The position numbers were made by a program, and so were the translations under genes. Of a stretch of DNA of 64,000 nt, positions 35,348-43,486 are shown in pieces. The notes below the pieces were generated by a model. The model ran no database searches and was not told the DNA's origin. It saw nothing but the letters and a program-made list of their open reading frames with translations. Position 1 is the first letter of the stretch. Each line of letters starts with the position of its first letter. The DNA is taken from NCBI RefSeq assembly GCF_037055325.1, contig NZ_CP146373.1, positions 3,224,001 to 3,288,000 of the forward strand, in the 5' to 3' direction. This DNA comes from Arachnia propionica (GTDB taxonomy: Bacteria; Actinomycetota; Actinomycetes; Propionibacteriales; Propionibacteriaceae).

Positions 35348-35833
35348 TCAGTTCCGGTCCGGCCAACTGGGGAAAACATCGAGATCGTTGTTCAAGGAAC
35401 GAATGCGCTCCTCGTGAGCTTCCCATGCGGCGCGCATCTGGGTGAGTGGATTCTCTGCATCCTCCTCCTCAGCCTCCTTGGCCCACTGATCATGGATCCT
35501 TCCCAAGGTCTTGTTCGATTCCTGCCGCAAAGCACGAGCCTCAGGAGAATCATCATTACCATTGAAAACATCACTCAGGGTTGTCTTACCCTGATCGATC
35601 CGCTTCTGGATCTCCTGCCACTTGGGGCCAAGCTCACCCGCACGAGCCTTCTCGGCCCGCGCCTCATCGGCCTTCTTCTCGGCCTCCTCCCCGGCCCTGT
35701 CCTTACGCTCGACCTCCTCTTCGTGGAGCTCGAAGTCTTCGAGGATCCCACGCATCTCCTCGAACATCGACGCCAGCTCGGGAAACTTTCGCGCATCTTC
35801 GATGAGCTGTTCTTCTTTTGCCTTGTCCTTCAC
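35348..35833 (-). CDS. Coiled-coil protein of type VII substrate cluster
   Basis: 161 aa, about half Glu, Lys, Arg and Ala. Residues 1-75 are predicted to be one long charged coiled coil (MKDKAKEEQLIEDARKFPEL onward, then EEVERKDRAGEEAEKK). The C-terminus is helical and ends DVFPSWPDRN. No signal or membrane segment. It overlaps the upstream gene by four bases (ATGA), so translation is coupled. It may be a chaperone or partner for the 418-aa protein; assignment is by context. Confidence 0.65.
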   Translation of the reverse strand: MKDKAKEEQLIEDARKFPELASMFEEMRGILEDFELHEEEVERKDRAGEEAEKKADEARAEKARAGELGPKWQEIQKRIDQGKTTLSDVFNGNDDSPEARALRQESNKTLGRIHDQWAKEAEEEDAENPLTQMRAAWEAHEERIRSLNNDLDVFPSWPDRN

Positions 35834-37086
35834 GAACGTGCCTCCACACCTCGCCGCACGGAATCAACAATGTCGGCGCCTTGGTCCTTGTACTTGTCGT
35901 ACTTGTCCTTGTACTCGTCGTACTTACCCTTGTACTCGTCGTACTTACCCTTGTACTTGTCGTACTTGTCCTTGTACTTGTCGTACTTCTCCTTGGCCTT
36001 CTGCACTTTGTCGACGGCCTTTTGAATCTTGTCGTAGTTTGCCTGAATTTTCTGGATGAGTTTCTGAGCCTTGTCGAAGGCTTCCTTGATCTTCTGACTG
36101 TTCGCCTGGATCTTCGAGATGAAGTTGCAGACCTTGGTGATCGCCTCCTGCGCCCACTTGACATCTTGGAAAACATCTTTGGCCAGAGTCCCGATCTCGA
36201 CTGATCCCACGATCCATCCGGCTACGGGTATGGACGCTTCCACTGCGATTCTCTCCAGTTTGTGCGAAATCCGCCTGAGCATGTGGGCAATCTGCTTTGC
36301 AAGCGACTTGACGAGCTCAGCGAAGCACTTGATTCCCTTTGCAACCATCTGGGCTGCCAGAGCGATCAGCTCATCGATTCCGGCCACGGCGCCAATTGCA
36401 ATGGCGAAATTGTCAGCGCTTTTGCTGACCCAGTCGGTGATGCGAAGCAACAGGCCTAGCGTGTTTTTCGCAAGTTCGGTGAAGGCCTTCCCGGTGTTCT
36501 CCCATGCCGCGGCGGCACACTCCACGCGCTTCCAGTCACCGGCAAAGGGTTTGAACACCACTTCTTCCAGCACCGAGAACCCGAAGAGTTTCTCGCACAC
36601 CCAGTCCACGCTTCCCAGTATCTCGCCGGCCTCCCAGCGCAGGTTATCCGCGTCATCGGAAGTCGCGCTCGGCTCACTCAGAACGGCTTGAACATCTTTG
36701 ATCTCGGGCTGCCCGGCGCCCGCTGCCCCCAAGGTGGGCATGTTGCTCCGAGGGTCCTCGCTCGAGGAAATGGAGTGTCCCATCTTCGCTGCATGAGAAG
36801 AAAGAAGCGCGTGGGCCTGCAGATCAGTCTCGGCGTAGAGATCAATGGAGCTGCTGAGGTTTTCGGCCCCTTTGGAATAAACGCCTTTGACGGTATCAAG
36901 GACCATGTCCCCACCTTGAACCAGGGCGTCATTCACCGGCTTGAGAAACTGAAGAATCAGGCCGAGGTCATCCTCAGTCAATGTTGCCCATTTATCCAAG
37001 TAATTCTTCATGGCCGGCAGATGGTCATCGGCCTGGCGCGTAAGTACTGCACGCGCAAGCCCCAACTGTTCGTAGTTCACATGCAC
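35830..37086 (-). CDS. Large helical type VII substrate-like protein with C-terminal YDKYK repeats
   Basis: 418 aa. The first 100 residues form a WXG100-like helical region (MKNYLDKWATLTEDDLGLIL; LSSSIDLYAETDLQAHALL). Residues 180-330 contain FAGDWKRVECAAAAWENTGK, a second W-centred hairpin, and a hydrophobic glycine/alanine segment (FAIAIGAVAGIDELIALAAQ). Residues about 335-410 are a long Lys-rich coiled coil ending in five tandem seven-residue units of the KYD[KE]YK[DG] type. The protein then ends DSVRRGVEARS. No toxin domain is visible. Its overlap with the coiled-coil gene and the nearby WXG100 gene suggests a secreted structural protein. The lysine-rich tail could bind nucleic acid or cell wall. 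Confidence 0.65.
   Translation of the reverse strand: MHVNYEQLGLARAVLTRQADDHLPAMKNYLDKWATLTEDDLGLILQFLKPVNDALVQGGDMVLDTVKGVYSKGAENLSSSIDLYAETDLQAHALLSSHAAKMGHSISSSEDPRSNMPTLGAAGAGQPEIKDVQAVLSEPSATSDDADNLRWEAGEILGSVDWVCEKLFGFSVLEEVVFKPFAGDWKRVECAAAAWENTGKAFTELAKNTLGLLLRITDWVSKSADNFAIAIGAVAGIDELIALAAQMVAKGIKCFAELVKSLAKQIAHMLRRISHKLERIAVEASIPVAGWIVGSVEIGTLAKDVFQDVKWAQEAITKVCNFISKIQANSQKIKEAFDKAQKLIQKIQANYDKIQKAVDKVQKAKEKYDKYKDKYDKYKGKYDEYKGKYDEYKDKYDKYKDQGADIVDSVRRGVEARS
35888..35992 (-). repeat. Five tandem 21-bp units encoding KYD[KE]YK[DG]
   Basis: Consecutive units at 35888-35908, 35909-35929, 35930-35950, 35951-35971 and 35972-35992 are identical or differ by a few bases (TTGTACTTGTCGTACTTGTC core on the plus strand). 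The middle two are identical to each other. This looks like recent slippage or unequal crossing-over inside the coding region, so copy number may vary between strains. Confidence 0.9.
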
Positions 37087-37464
37087 GGGAATCTCCGTTC
37101 CACAATGAAATTAAATTAGGCTGCGCCCCTGAGGACACTGGCCAATTAGCTTAGCGCGCGGCAGGGTCATATCCGCCCTACAACCGGAGGAGCAGCATCC
37201 AGAAGCACGCAAGTTAACGAAAGCAAATACTTTCTGCGTTGCGACAACCTTCGGATCGGATCACGCCATCGACCCTGCGATCATCCAACGGCCATCTTTA
37301 ACCGTGGTCTGACTAGGGGTTTTATTCACGAAGGCATCGCCTGCACCTCGGTCTCTCCGGTGAGATTCGCTGCTCCTTCTCGCGAACGGTTCAGGGAACA
37401 AAGCCCAATAACAGCGTTCCATATCGCGGGATCCCGGAGACGGGAAACTGACCATGCCCACAGT
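37087..37464. other. Intergenic region between two minus-strand transcripts
   Basis: 378 bases. No ORF here has good codon bias. The left end should carry the promoter of the type VII cluster (AT-rich around 37100-37125), and the right end is downstream of acetolactate decarboxylase. No strong hairpin was seen after that gene. Confidence 0.4.
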
Positions 37465-38190
37465 TCAGTGGTGCTCGACCCGGCGGATCTCCTCGGTCTT
37501 GTCCTCCGACAGGTCGACGGTGCGAAACTCCTCGGTCAACGGCAGACGCATGCGGAAATCGGTGCCCAGGCACAGTTCGGCTTCACCCTCTTCTAGGACG
37601 AAATCCACTAGGTGCCCACCCCACGTGCGGTCATCGTTGATGATGTGCGCGTGGCAGCCTGCTACCGAGATTCCCGACTCGTACAGAGGCGTGCGAAACC
37701 CGGCGATCGTCCCGCTGAAGTCCTCGCGGCGGGCGATCTCCTCGCCGTCGGTGGCCTCAACCATGGGCCGGTAGGGACGGTCCTGTTTCGTCACCGTGCG
37801 CGCGCTCGCCCATACGAATCGACCGGTCACCCGCAGCGCATACATGTAGTTCGAGCTCGGGACGAAGGCATCGACGGCTCGGGAGAATTCCTCCCGGGTC
37901 ATCGGTCCCACCACGGATCGGCTCAGGCTCGGCACGAAATTGGTCACGACGGCGTAGGGGGTGCGTTCCGTCAGCTCGGGCACGGTCACGGATCCGTCGC
38001 CCCGCAGTCGGTAACAGACACCGCCCAAGATGATCATCTCGCCGTCGAGCCCGTTGAAGGTGCCGATGCCGAAGGAACCGTGACCGAGAAGCTCAGCCAG
38101 GGTCATCTCGTCCTCGTAGACGCCCTGGACGAGGGCGGAGATGAGGCTGGTCTGGAAAATTTCGTGACGGGTGACGGCATGTGCGGTCAT
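37465..38190 (-). CDS. budA: Alpha-acetolactate decarboxylase
   Basis: 241 aa, the usual length. It decarboxylates 2-acetolactate to acetoin, the overflow route from pyruvate that limits acidification. Recognised family segments are IFQTSLISALVQGVYEDEM, LLGHGSFGIGTFNGLDGEM and GVCYRLRGDG; GTIAGFRTPLYESGISVAGCHAHIINDDRTWGGHLVDF contains the Zn2+ ligands (GCHAH and the His in GGHLV). Active-site Glu/Arg residues are in the same block. Start ATG 38190 has GGGGG upstream. An acetolactate synthase is not in this window. It follows the divergently regulated epimerase-like gene on the same strand. Confidence 0.95.
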   Translation of the reverse strand: MTAHAVTRHEIFQTSLISALVQGVYEDEMTLAELLGHGSFGIGTFNGLDGEMIILGGVCYRLRGDGSVTVPELTERTPYAVVTNFVPSLSRSVVGPMTREEFSRAVDAFVPSSNYMYALRVTGRFVWASARTVTKQDRPYRPMVEATDGEEIARREDFSGTIAGFRTPLYESGISVAGCHAHIINDDRTWGGHLVDFVLEEGEAELCLGTDFRMRLPLTEEFRTVDLSEDKTEEIRRVEHH

Positions 38191-38214
38191 GCCCCCACAG
38201 TAGACGCTCCGACC

Positions 38215-39150
38215 TCACAGCCGATTGAGCCGGGTTGCGACGATGTCCGCCGCCGTTTCCTCCAGCGGCGTGTGGGTCTCACCGAGCAGTTCACGGGTGT
38301 CAGTGTCGTCGGCGACGAAAGGTTCGGTGTTTTGGTACATGGTCTCCCTCACCGCCCTCAGCGTCGGGGAGAACCATCCCAGCGCGCGCAGCAACGACGC
38401 CGGCATGGTGCGCAACCTCGGTTCGTCCTCGCGACCGGCGGCACGCAACAGCATCCGGGCCAGGTCGCGGACGCTGACCGCCGGGGCGCTGGGGACGTGC
38501 CAGGCCCGGCCTGGCATCTCCGGATCGGTGGCGGCGCGGGCCAGCAGACGCCCGAAGTCGGGGATGGCGGTCATGGTGTAGGGCAGGTCGGGATCGCCGA
38601 GGACGCTCGTCGCCCCCTTGGCTAGCAGCGGATCCACGAACCGCGGCCCGAGATAGGCACCCGGACCCGCGTCGGCCCCGAGATAAGACGACCCCCGCAC
38701 CTCGACAGCGCGGATGCGCCCCTGTTCGTGGGCGGCGAACAGCCTGCGGGACACCTCTGCCCGGACCTCGCCCAGCGCCGACGGTGGGTGGTCGAGGGGA
38801 TCGGTGGCGCGCATCGGCATCCGACCGCGCACATAGGAGTAGTAGTTGCCCGCAACCACGAGGGTCGCATCGTGCCGCTCCGCCGTCTTGATGAGGTTGT
38901 CGATGGCGAGGGGCCAATCACGGCGCCACCCAGCGATCGTGTACGTGATGCCGCAGCAGGCGACGATCGCAGCTCCGGGCGCGAGCACCTCCAAGCCGTC
39001 GCCCGTGACGACGTCGGCCCTGACGGCCTGCGCCCCGGGTACCTGTGTGCCGCTGCGGGTGGCGACCGTGACCCGGTGCCCGGCCTCCACGAGTGAGCGT
39101 GTCGCGGCCCTGCCCAGCGGTCCTGCTCCGATGACGGTGATGTGTTCCAT
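38215..39150 (-). CDS. NAD(P)-dependent epimerase/dehydratase-like (extended SDR) protein
   Basis: 311 aa from ATG 39150, preceded by GGAGGAGAC. The Rossmann motif is MEHITVIGAGPLGRAATRSL, with a G-x-G-x-x-G pattern and HRVTVATR after beta 2. YYSYVRGRMPM, at the position of the catalytic Y-x-x-x-K of extended SDRs, is degenerate (Lys absent), as in atypical NmrA-like or dehydrogenase-related members. The C-terminal part carries MPGRAWHVPSAPAVSVRDLARMLL. Substrate unknown. It is divergent from a TetR regulator with tandem operators between, so it is probably that regulator's target. Confidence 0.8.
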   Translation of the reverse strand: MEHITVIGAGPLGRAATRSLVEAGHRVTVATRSGTQVPGAQAVRADVVTGDGLEVLAPGAAIVACCGITYTIAGWRRDWPLAIDNLIKTAERHDATLVVAGNYYSYVRGRMPMRATDPLDHPPSALGEVRAEVSRRLFAAHEQGRIRAVEVRGSSYLGADAGPGAYLGPRFVDPLLAKGATSVLGDPDLPYTMTAIPDFGRLLARAATDPEMPGRAWHVPSAPAVSVRDLARMLLRAAGREDEPRLRTMPASLLRALGWFSPTLRAVRETMYQNTEPFVADDTDTRELLGETHTPLEETAADIVATRLNRL

Positions 39151-39173
39151 GTCTCCTCCGTTCCCGCCCCCAA

Positions 39174-39216
39174 GAACAGTAAACACTGTTCACGTAATTT
39201 TGTAAACACTGTTCAC
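39174..39216. promoter_or_regulatory. Tandem TetR-type operators
   Basis: Two direct copies of GTAAACACTGTTCAC, at 39179-39193 and 39202-39216, lie 23 bp apart centre to centre, about two DNA turns. Each is an imperfect palindrome (GTRAACA/TGTTYAC). The first is embedded in a longer perfect inverted repeat, GAACAGT-AAAC-ACTGTTC (39174-39191). The sites lie between the divergent epimerase and TetR genes. Confidence 0.8.
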
Positions 39217-39250
39217 GGATCTGTTGGTCGTGGCGTGCGAGACTGGGACC

Positions 39251-39967
39251 ATGACCCCCACCCCGCGCGGCGAGGCCCGCGACGCCTTCACGCGGCGACT
39301 GCTCGAGGTCGCGCACCGGCACCTCGTCGAGAGGGGAGCGGTCGGGCTGGGAATGCGGGCCCTGGCGCGCGACCTCGAGGTCACCCCCGGCGCCCTGTAC
39401 CGGTACGTGAAGAGCCGCGACGACCTCCTGACCTTGTTGATCGTCGACGCCTACGAGTCGCTGGGACGGTCCGTCGAGGAGGCCGAGGGCAGAATCCCAC
39501 GCGGAGACCTCGAAGGTCGCTGGATGGCGCTGTGGCGCGCCACCCGCACCTGGGCGCTGGAGCACCGCAACGAGTACGGCCTCATCTACGGCACCCCGGT
39601 CCCCGGCTACCAGGCCCCGCCGGAAACCATCCCAGCCGCGTCCCGGATCTCGATCCTGCTGGCCCGGATCGCCTCGGACATGAGGTCGCAGGCGGGGACG
39701 ACGCCGCCGCCGGACTCACCGGAAACGGCACCGGCACTGCGGGAAGACCTCGCCAGGGTGCGTCGCTGGATCGGTGAGCAGGGAATGCCCGGCGATGTCC
39801 CCGACGAGCTGATCATCATCGTCCTGAGGGGCTGGACTGAACTGTTCGGCTGCATCAACATGGAGCTGTTCGGCCACTACGTCGGCAGCATCGAGAACGG
39901 ATCGGCATTCCTGGACGAGCTGGCCCACCGTAACTTCAAGGAGCTCCGGGCCCGGATTAATCCCTGA
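39251..39967 (+). CDS. TetR/AcrR-family transcriptional repressor with WHG C-terminal domain
   Basis: 238 aa from ATG 39251. Residues 10-60 form the TetR helix-turn-helix: LLEVAHRHLVERGAVGLGMRALARDLEVTPGALYRYVKSRDDLL. The C-terminal domain has WMALWRATRTWALEHRNEYGLIYGTPVPGYQAPPET, the WHG-type signature. It presumably represses the divergent SDR-like gene and itself through two operator copies between them. Ligand unknown. Confidence 0.9.
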   Translation: MTPTPRGEARDAFTRRLLEVAHRHLVERGAVGLGMRALARDLEVTPGALYRYVKSRDDLLTLLIVDAYESLGRSVEEAEGRIPRGDLEGRWMALWRATRTWALEHRNEYGLIYGTPVPGYQAPPETIPAASRISILLARIASDMRSQAGTTPPPDSPETAPALREDLARVRRWIGEQGMPGDVPDELIIIVLRGWTELFGCINMELFGHYVGSIENGSAFLDELAHRNFKELRARINP

Positions 39968-40611
39968 GCCCGTCTCGTCGTAGAGGTCGTCGTCCGTGAG
40001 CACCGGATCGCTCACATGATGGAGACGCCGTCCTGCGGCAAGGATCGCCTCGGTCCTCACCCAAACGGAGTGAGCGACAGTGTGCCGAGCGAGGTTCTCG
40101 ATGATGCCTGAGGAGGATCCTCCTCATCGACGGTGTCGCGCACACCACACACCTCAACGGAGGCAACGAAGGACGGAATCACATCCAGAACGTCACCAGC
40201 TTCACTACTTACAGTTTCAACATTACGTTCGTCGCCGAGAAAATTAGCCCGAACATCAGGAAAACCAAGCTGACAAGGCCAAACTCTCCCAAAGCGGCGG
40301 ATCCGGGGCGTGACCAAAACTCCGATCCCACCTCCAAAATTCTAACTAATGGCCATAGTTGTTAGCCGAAAGTTATGTATTTCTGCGTGTCTCATGCGGC
40401 GGGCCATGGAGCGAAGTTAGGGTGCTCCTGAAGCTTCAAAGGTCCAGTCTCCCCGTACAAACCAGCTGGGGGATGACTGGCCGCACCAACCGGGCGCGCA
40501 GCGCTGAACCCGCTACGCACCCGATTGAGCGCTCAACATCAAAACAACAATTTTCAAAAAATTACACCCCCACCATACCTGCAGGGACGCAAAAACCAAG
40601 TAGGAGCTTTG
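39968..40611. other. AT-richer intergenic region upstream of first Tat esterase
   Basis: 644 bases without a gene I can support. It contains a perfect 18-bp palindrome, TGAGGAGGATCCTCCTCA, at 40109-40126, flanked by further CGATGA/TCATCG. From about 40180 the sequence drops in GC content, the first sign of the accessory region that follows. The promoter of the esterase gene should lie at the right end, but the ATACA-N4-TGTAT operator of its paralogs was not found here. Confidence 0.5.
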
Positions 40612-41562
40612 ATGTCTCTCAATCATTCAATCACTCGTCGTAGCATGTTCAAAGGAGCAGGCGGGATAGCCGCGGCCTCCTTCCTCGGCGCCGGTGCCGT
40701 CTTGGGCGGCGCCGCCAGCCCCGCACACGCCTCAGGCCTAAAGGTCATCGCGCACCAGACCACAGGGCGAATGGAGTACTACAGGTTCTCCACCTCCTGC
40801 ATCAGCTGGACCCCCCGGGTCAACATCCTCCTCCCCAAGAACTACAACAACGGCTGCCGTTTCCCGGTGCTCTACCTGCTCCACGGCCCTTCAGAGAACT
40901 TCTCGAAGTTCGACAGGGATGACGACATCCGCAATCTGGCCGGCTCAGATGACCTCATCATCGTCATGCCCGATGGTGGCGCCGCGGGCTGGTACTGCGA
41001 CCCGGTGAAATCAAACGCCGGACCACAGAAGTGGGAAACCTTCCACATCGAGCAGCTCATCCCGTGGGTGGACGCGAACTTCCGCACCATCGCGCAGTGC
41101 GAAGGACGCGCCGTCTCCGGGTTCTCCATGGGAGGCTTCGGAGCCCTCAAGTACACCGCCAAGTACAGCAGCCACTTCGCATCCGTCAGCTGCCACTCGG
41201 GCCCGGCCAACCTGCGAGGAAACTACGGTCAGACCGTGGTCCAGTGGGCCAACTCCTCCTCCTCGGCGGATCTCGCAGGCGGTTGCGTCTACGGCTCCGA
41301 CGAGACGCGGATCAAGGCCGACAACCCGGTCGACTGCGTCGAGAAGTACAAGAACAAGAGGATCTTCCTCTTCAGCGGAACCGACTCCAAGAATTCACAC
41401 GAAAGCTGCATCGTTCACACCCACCGGGAATTCAGGGAGACCCTGCACAAGCACGGAATCAAACACGAGCACTGCGAGGACTCCGGCGGTCACCACATCC
41501 GCAAGGAACGCCTGAGGCAGGACCTCGACGGAATCGTCGGACACCTGTGGCGTCCCTGCTGA
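40612..41562 (+). CDS. Tat-exported alpha/beta-hydrolase esterase, paralog 1
   Basis: 316 aa from ATG 40612, with TAGGAG seven bases upstream. It begins with a twin-arginine signal (SITRRSMFKGAGGIAAA) and a cleavage site after AHA. The mature enzyme is an Esterase D/Ag85-like alpha/beta hydrolase: FPVLYLLHGPSENFSKF, LIIVMPDGGAAGWYCDPV, the nucleophile Ser172 in GFSMGGFGALKYTAKY, a likely acidic residue in FSGTDS, and the catalytic His in GGHHIRKE. It is one of four related genes in 8.5 kb (the fourth is internally deleted). It carries extra Cys residues (STSC, NNGC, AGGC) absent from the others. Substrate unknown; a secreted lipase/esterase or acyltransferase is plausible. Confidence 0.85.
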   Translation: MSLNHSITRRSMFKGAGGIAAASFLGAGAVLGGAASPAHASGLKVIAHQTTGRMEYYRFSTSCISWTPRVNILLPKNYNNGCRFPVLYLLHGPSENFSKFDRDDDIRNLAGSDDLIIVMPDGGAAGWYCDPVKSNAGPQKWETFHIEQLIPWVDANFRTIAQCEGRAVSGFSMGGFGALKYTAKYSSHFASVSCHSGPANLRGNYGQTVVQWANSSSSADLAGGCVYGSDETRIKADNPVDCVEKYKNKRIFLFSGTDSKNSHESCIVHTHREFRETLHKHGIKHEHCEDSGGHHIRKERLRQDLDGIVGHLWRPC

Positions 41563-41583
41563 TCATCAGCACACCTTGAACTA

Positions 41584-41624
41584 GACCCGATCCCTCGACC
41601 CTGCGGTGGCCGAGGGATCGGGTC
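41584..41624 (+). terminator. Hairpin after esterase paralog 1
   Basis: GACCCGATCCCTCG (41584-41597) and CGAGGGATCGGGTC (41611-41624) are perfectly complementary with a 13-base loop. It starts 21 bases after the stop codon. The paralogous genes have hairpins of the same style. Confidence 0.8.
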
Positions 41625-41676
41625 GTGCCCGCTCACCACGGCTTCCACAAAAGTGCGAAAAACCCGCCACAACAGG

Positions 41677-41706
41677 GTTGCATACAGGACTGCATCCAGT
41701 TAAAGT
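41677..41706 (+). promoter_or_regulatory. Promoter with ATACA-N4-TGCAT operator for esterase paralog 2
   Basis: A TTGCAT -35-like hexamer (41678-41683), a 17-bp spacer and TAAAGT -10-like element (41701-41706). The spacer holds the near-palindrome ATACAGGACTGCAT, matching in place the perfect palindromes before the other two operator-bearing paralogs. Confidence 0.75.
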
Positions 41707-41866
41707 CTACAGGGAAGCTTCACAGGATCGAAAATTCCCGGAAAGGCCACCGGGAACGGTGATGATCATCCGAGCAGAATGATCGCACCAGCGCCGATCC
41801 ACCCCGGCATTCTCTGCCCCACAACACCCATGTTTTGTGGTGAAATTTCAATCACTAGGAAGCATC

Positions 41867-42901
41867 ATGTCCCTGGATCGCACCATCAGCCGTCGCACTG
41901 TCTTCAAGGGAGCCGGAGGGCTCGCCGCGGCTTCCATCATCGGCGCCGGAGCCGCGTGGAGTGGCGTCACACCCGCCCACGCAGCAGGCCTCGAGGTCAC
42001 CGACCACGCAACCGACGGTCGCATGGAAACCTACACCTTCTCCAGCCCATCGTTCTCGGGCGTCACACCTCCGCTGTCCCCAGCAGGCAGCAATCCCCAC
42101 GTCAACGTCCTGCTTCCCGCCGATTACGCCAGCAGCGGAAAACGGTACCCCGTGCTCTACCTGTTCCACGGAGGCGGGGGAAATTACACCCAATACGACC
42201 GGGAACTCAACATCCGGGCGATGACCGAGGGACGTGATCTCATCGTGGTCATGCCCGACGCGGGCGTCAGCTGGCACTGCAACCCTGTGTCCGCCCGAAA
42301 CAGGAAACGCGACTGGGAGACCTTCCAGATCGATGAACTCATCCCCTGGGTGGACGCCACCTTCCGCACCTTCCCCGAACAGGCCGGACGCGCCGTCTCC
42401 GGATTCTCCATGGGAGGCTTCGGAGCCCTCAAATACGTCGCCAAATACAGCGACAAATTCGCCTCCGTCAGCGCCCACTCCGGACCGGCAAACCTCCGCT
42501 CGAAAGCGGTGGAGGGCATAGTCCCCAACCTGATCATTGCCTGGGCGAACCTGACCTCCCATGCGGAGTTCGGTCAACCCGTCTATGGTCGGTGGCCCCG
42601 GTGGCACCAGGACCTCATCACCGCGGACAATCCCATCGAGAACATCGAGAGCTACCGCAACAAGCGCATCTTCCTCGTCGCCGGAACAAGTCGTGTCAGC
42701 GACATTCCGCAGGTCGGAACCATCATCAACACCCTGACTGAAGACACGGTTCTCAACACCCAGCGCGAGTTCGCGGCTGCGCTCGACTCAGCCGGAATCA
42801 AGTACGAACGCTTCGAGGAACCAGGCGGCCATATCATCCGCCCCGAACGCCTGCAACAGGACATCGACGGAGTCGTCGCCCACCTCCACAAGGCCGAATA
42901 G
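41867..42901 (+). CDS. Tat-exported alpha/beta-hydrolase esterase, paralog 2
   Basis: 344 aa from ATG 41867. The Tat signal is TISRRTVFKGAGGLAAASII, with cleavage after AHA. The core has RYPVLYLFHGGGGNYTQYD, LIVVMPDAGVSWHCNP, Ser181 in GFSMGGFGALKYVAKYSDKF and the His in GGHIIRPERLQQD. Its insert around residues 285-305 (RVSDIPQVGTIINTLTEDTV) is longer than in paralog 1. The C-terminal segment DTVLNTQREFAAALDSAG is almost identical to that kept in the miniature gene at 48640. A promoter with an operator lies 161 bp upstream and a hairpin terminator follows. Confidence 0.85.
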   Translation: MSLDRTISRRTVFKGAGGLAAASIIGAGAAWSGVTPAHAAGLEVTDHATDGRMETYTFSSPSFSGVTPPLSPAGSNPHVNVLLPADYASSGKRYPVLYLFHGGGGNYTQYDRELNIRAMTEGRDLIVVMPDAGVSWHCNPVSARNRKRDWETFQIDELIPWVDATFRTFPEQAGRAVSGFSMGGFGALKYVAKYSDKFASVSAHSGPANLRSKAVEGIVPNLIIAWANLTSHAEFGQPVYGRWPRWHQDLITADNPIENIESYRNKRIFLVAGTSRVSDIPQVGTIINTLTEDTVLNTQREFAAALDSAGIKYERFEEPGGHIIRPERLQQDIDGVVAHLHKAE

Positions 42902-42928
42902 GAACTCCACGAACGAACCAAACGGCTC

Positions 42929-42961
42929 CGGGCCCTCGACCTTCTCATGGTCGAGGGCCCG
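42929..42961 (+). terminator. Hairpin after esterase paralog 2
   Basis: CGGGCCCTCGACC (42929-42941) and GGTCGAGGGCCCG (42949-42961) form a perfect 13-bp stem with a 7-base loop, 28 bases past the stop. The inner CCTCGACC/GGTCGAGG core recurs in the terminator at 49720. Confidence 0.8.
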
Positions 42962-43144
42962 AGTCGCGCCCTAACCTAAAGCATCACACGGGAGACGAAC
43001 TGCAGACCCCATCTCTCCAAGGAGTTTCACACAAACCTGTGCCCACTCAAGGTTCAGGGACTCATCCCTGCTCCCGAGCGGCCACACGGTGGACGTGGTG
43101 ACAGAGAATGCTCAGTGCATGCCTGTCATTCACCAGGTACCGAA

Positions 43145-43486
43145 TCATTTGTGACGTATCCGTTCCTGTCCGATCTTCCGGTAGCCCGACGGTGACACTC
43201 CGAACACTTCCTTGAAATGGCGGGCCGCATGTCCACGACTACGCCACCCCACTGTGCTCATCGCCTCTGCTATGGGCAGGTCGGTCTCCCGCAACAGCGT
43301 GGCCAACAAATGTGCGCGAAGGTACATCAGGAAACGCATCGGGGTGCGGCCGAACCTGCGGGTAAACACTCGCCCGAGCTGCGACACCGAGAGATGCACC
43401 AGCGCAGCAAGTTCGTCAAGTTGCCAGTCGTGTTCAGGTCGCTCAGCCAACAGACGTGCGGCCTGCTGAGCAGCGGAGAGGCTCAT
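43145..43486 (-). CDS. MarA/SoxS-like AraC-family regulator in the erm operon
   Basis: 113 aa, the size of stand-alone AraC-type activators such as MarA. Two helix-turn-helix units fill the protein: WQLDELAALVHLSVSQLGRVFTRRFG and LPIAEAMSTVGWRSRGHAARHFKEVFG, with the usual conserved tail SPSGYRKIG. The start overlaps the erm stop by four bases, so the two are translationally coupled. It may regulate resistance or efflux genes, or be co-induced with erm by macrolides through the upstream leader. The target is unknown. Confidence 0.8.
   Translation of the reverse strand: MSLSAAQQAARLLAERPEHDWQLDELAALVHLSVSQLGRVFTRRFGRTPMRFLMYLRAHLLATLLRETDLPIAEAMSTVGWRSRGHAARHFKEVFGVSPSGYRKIGQERIRHK

Noticed and set aside
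43145..43486. The AraC-type gene as a truncated remnant of a full-length AraC regulator
   Set aside because: At 113 aa it contains two complete helix-turn-helix units and matches the MarA/SoxS size, so it need not be a fragment.
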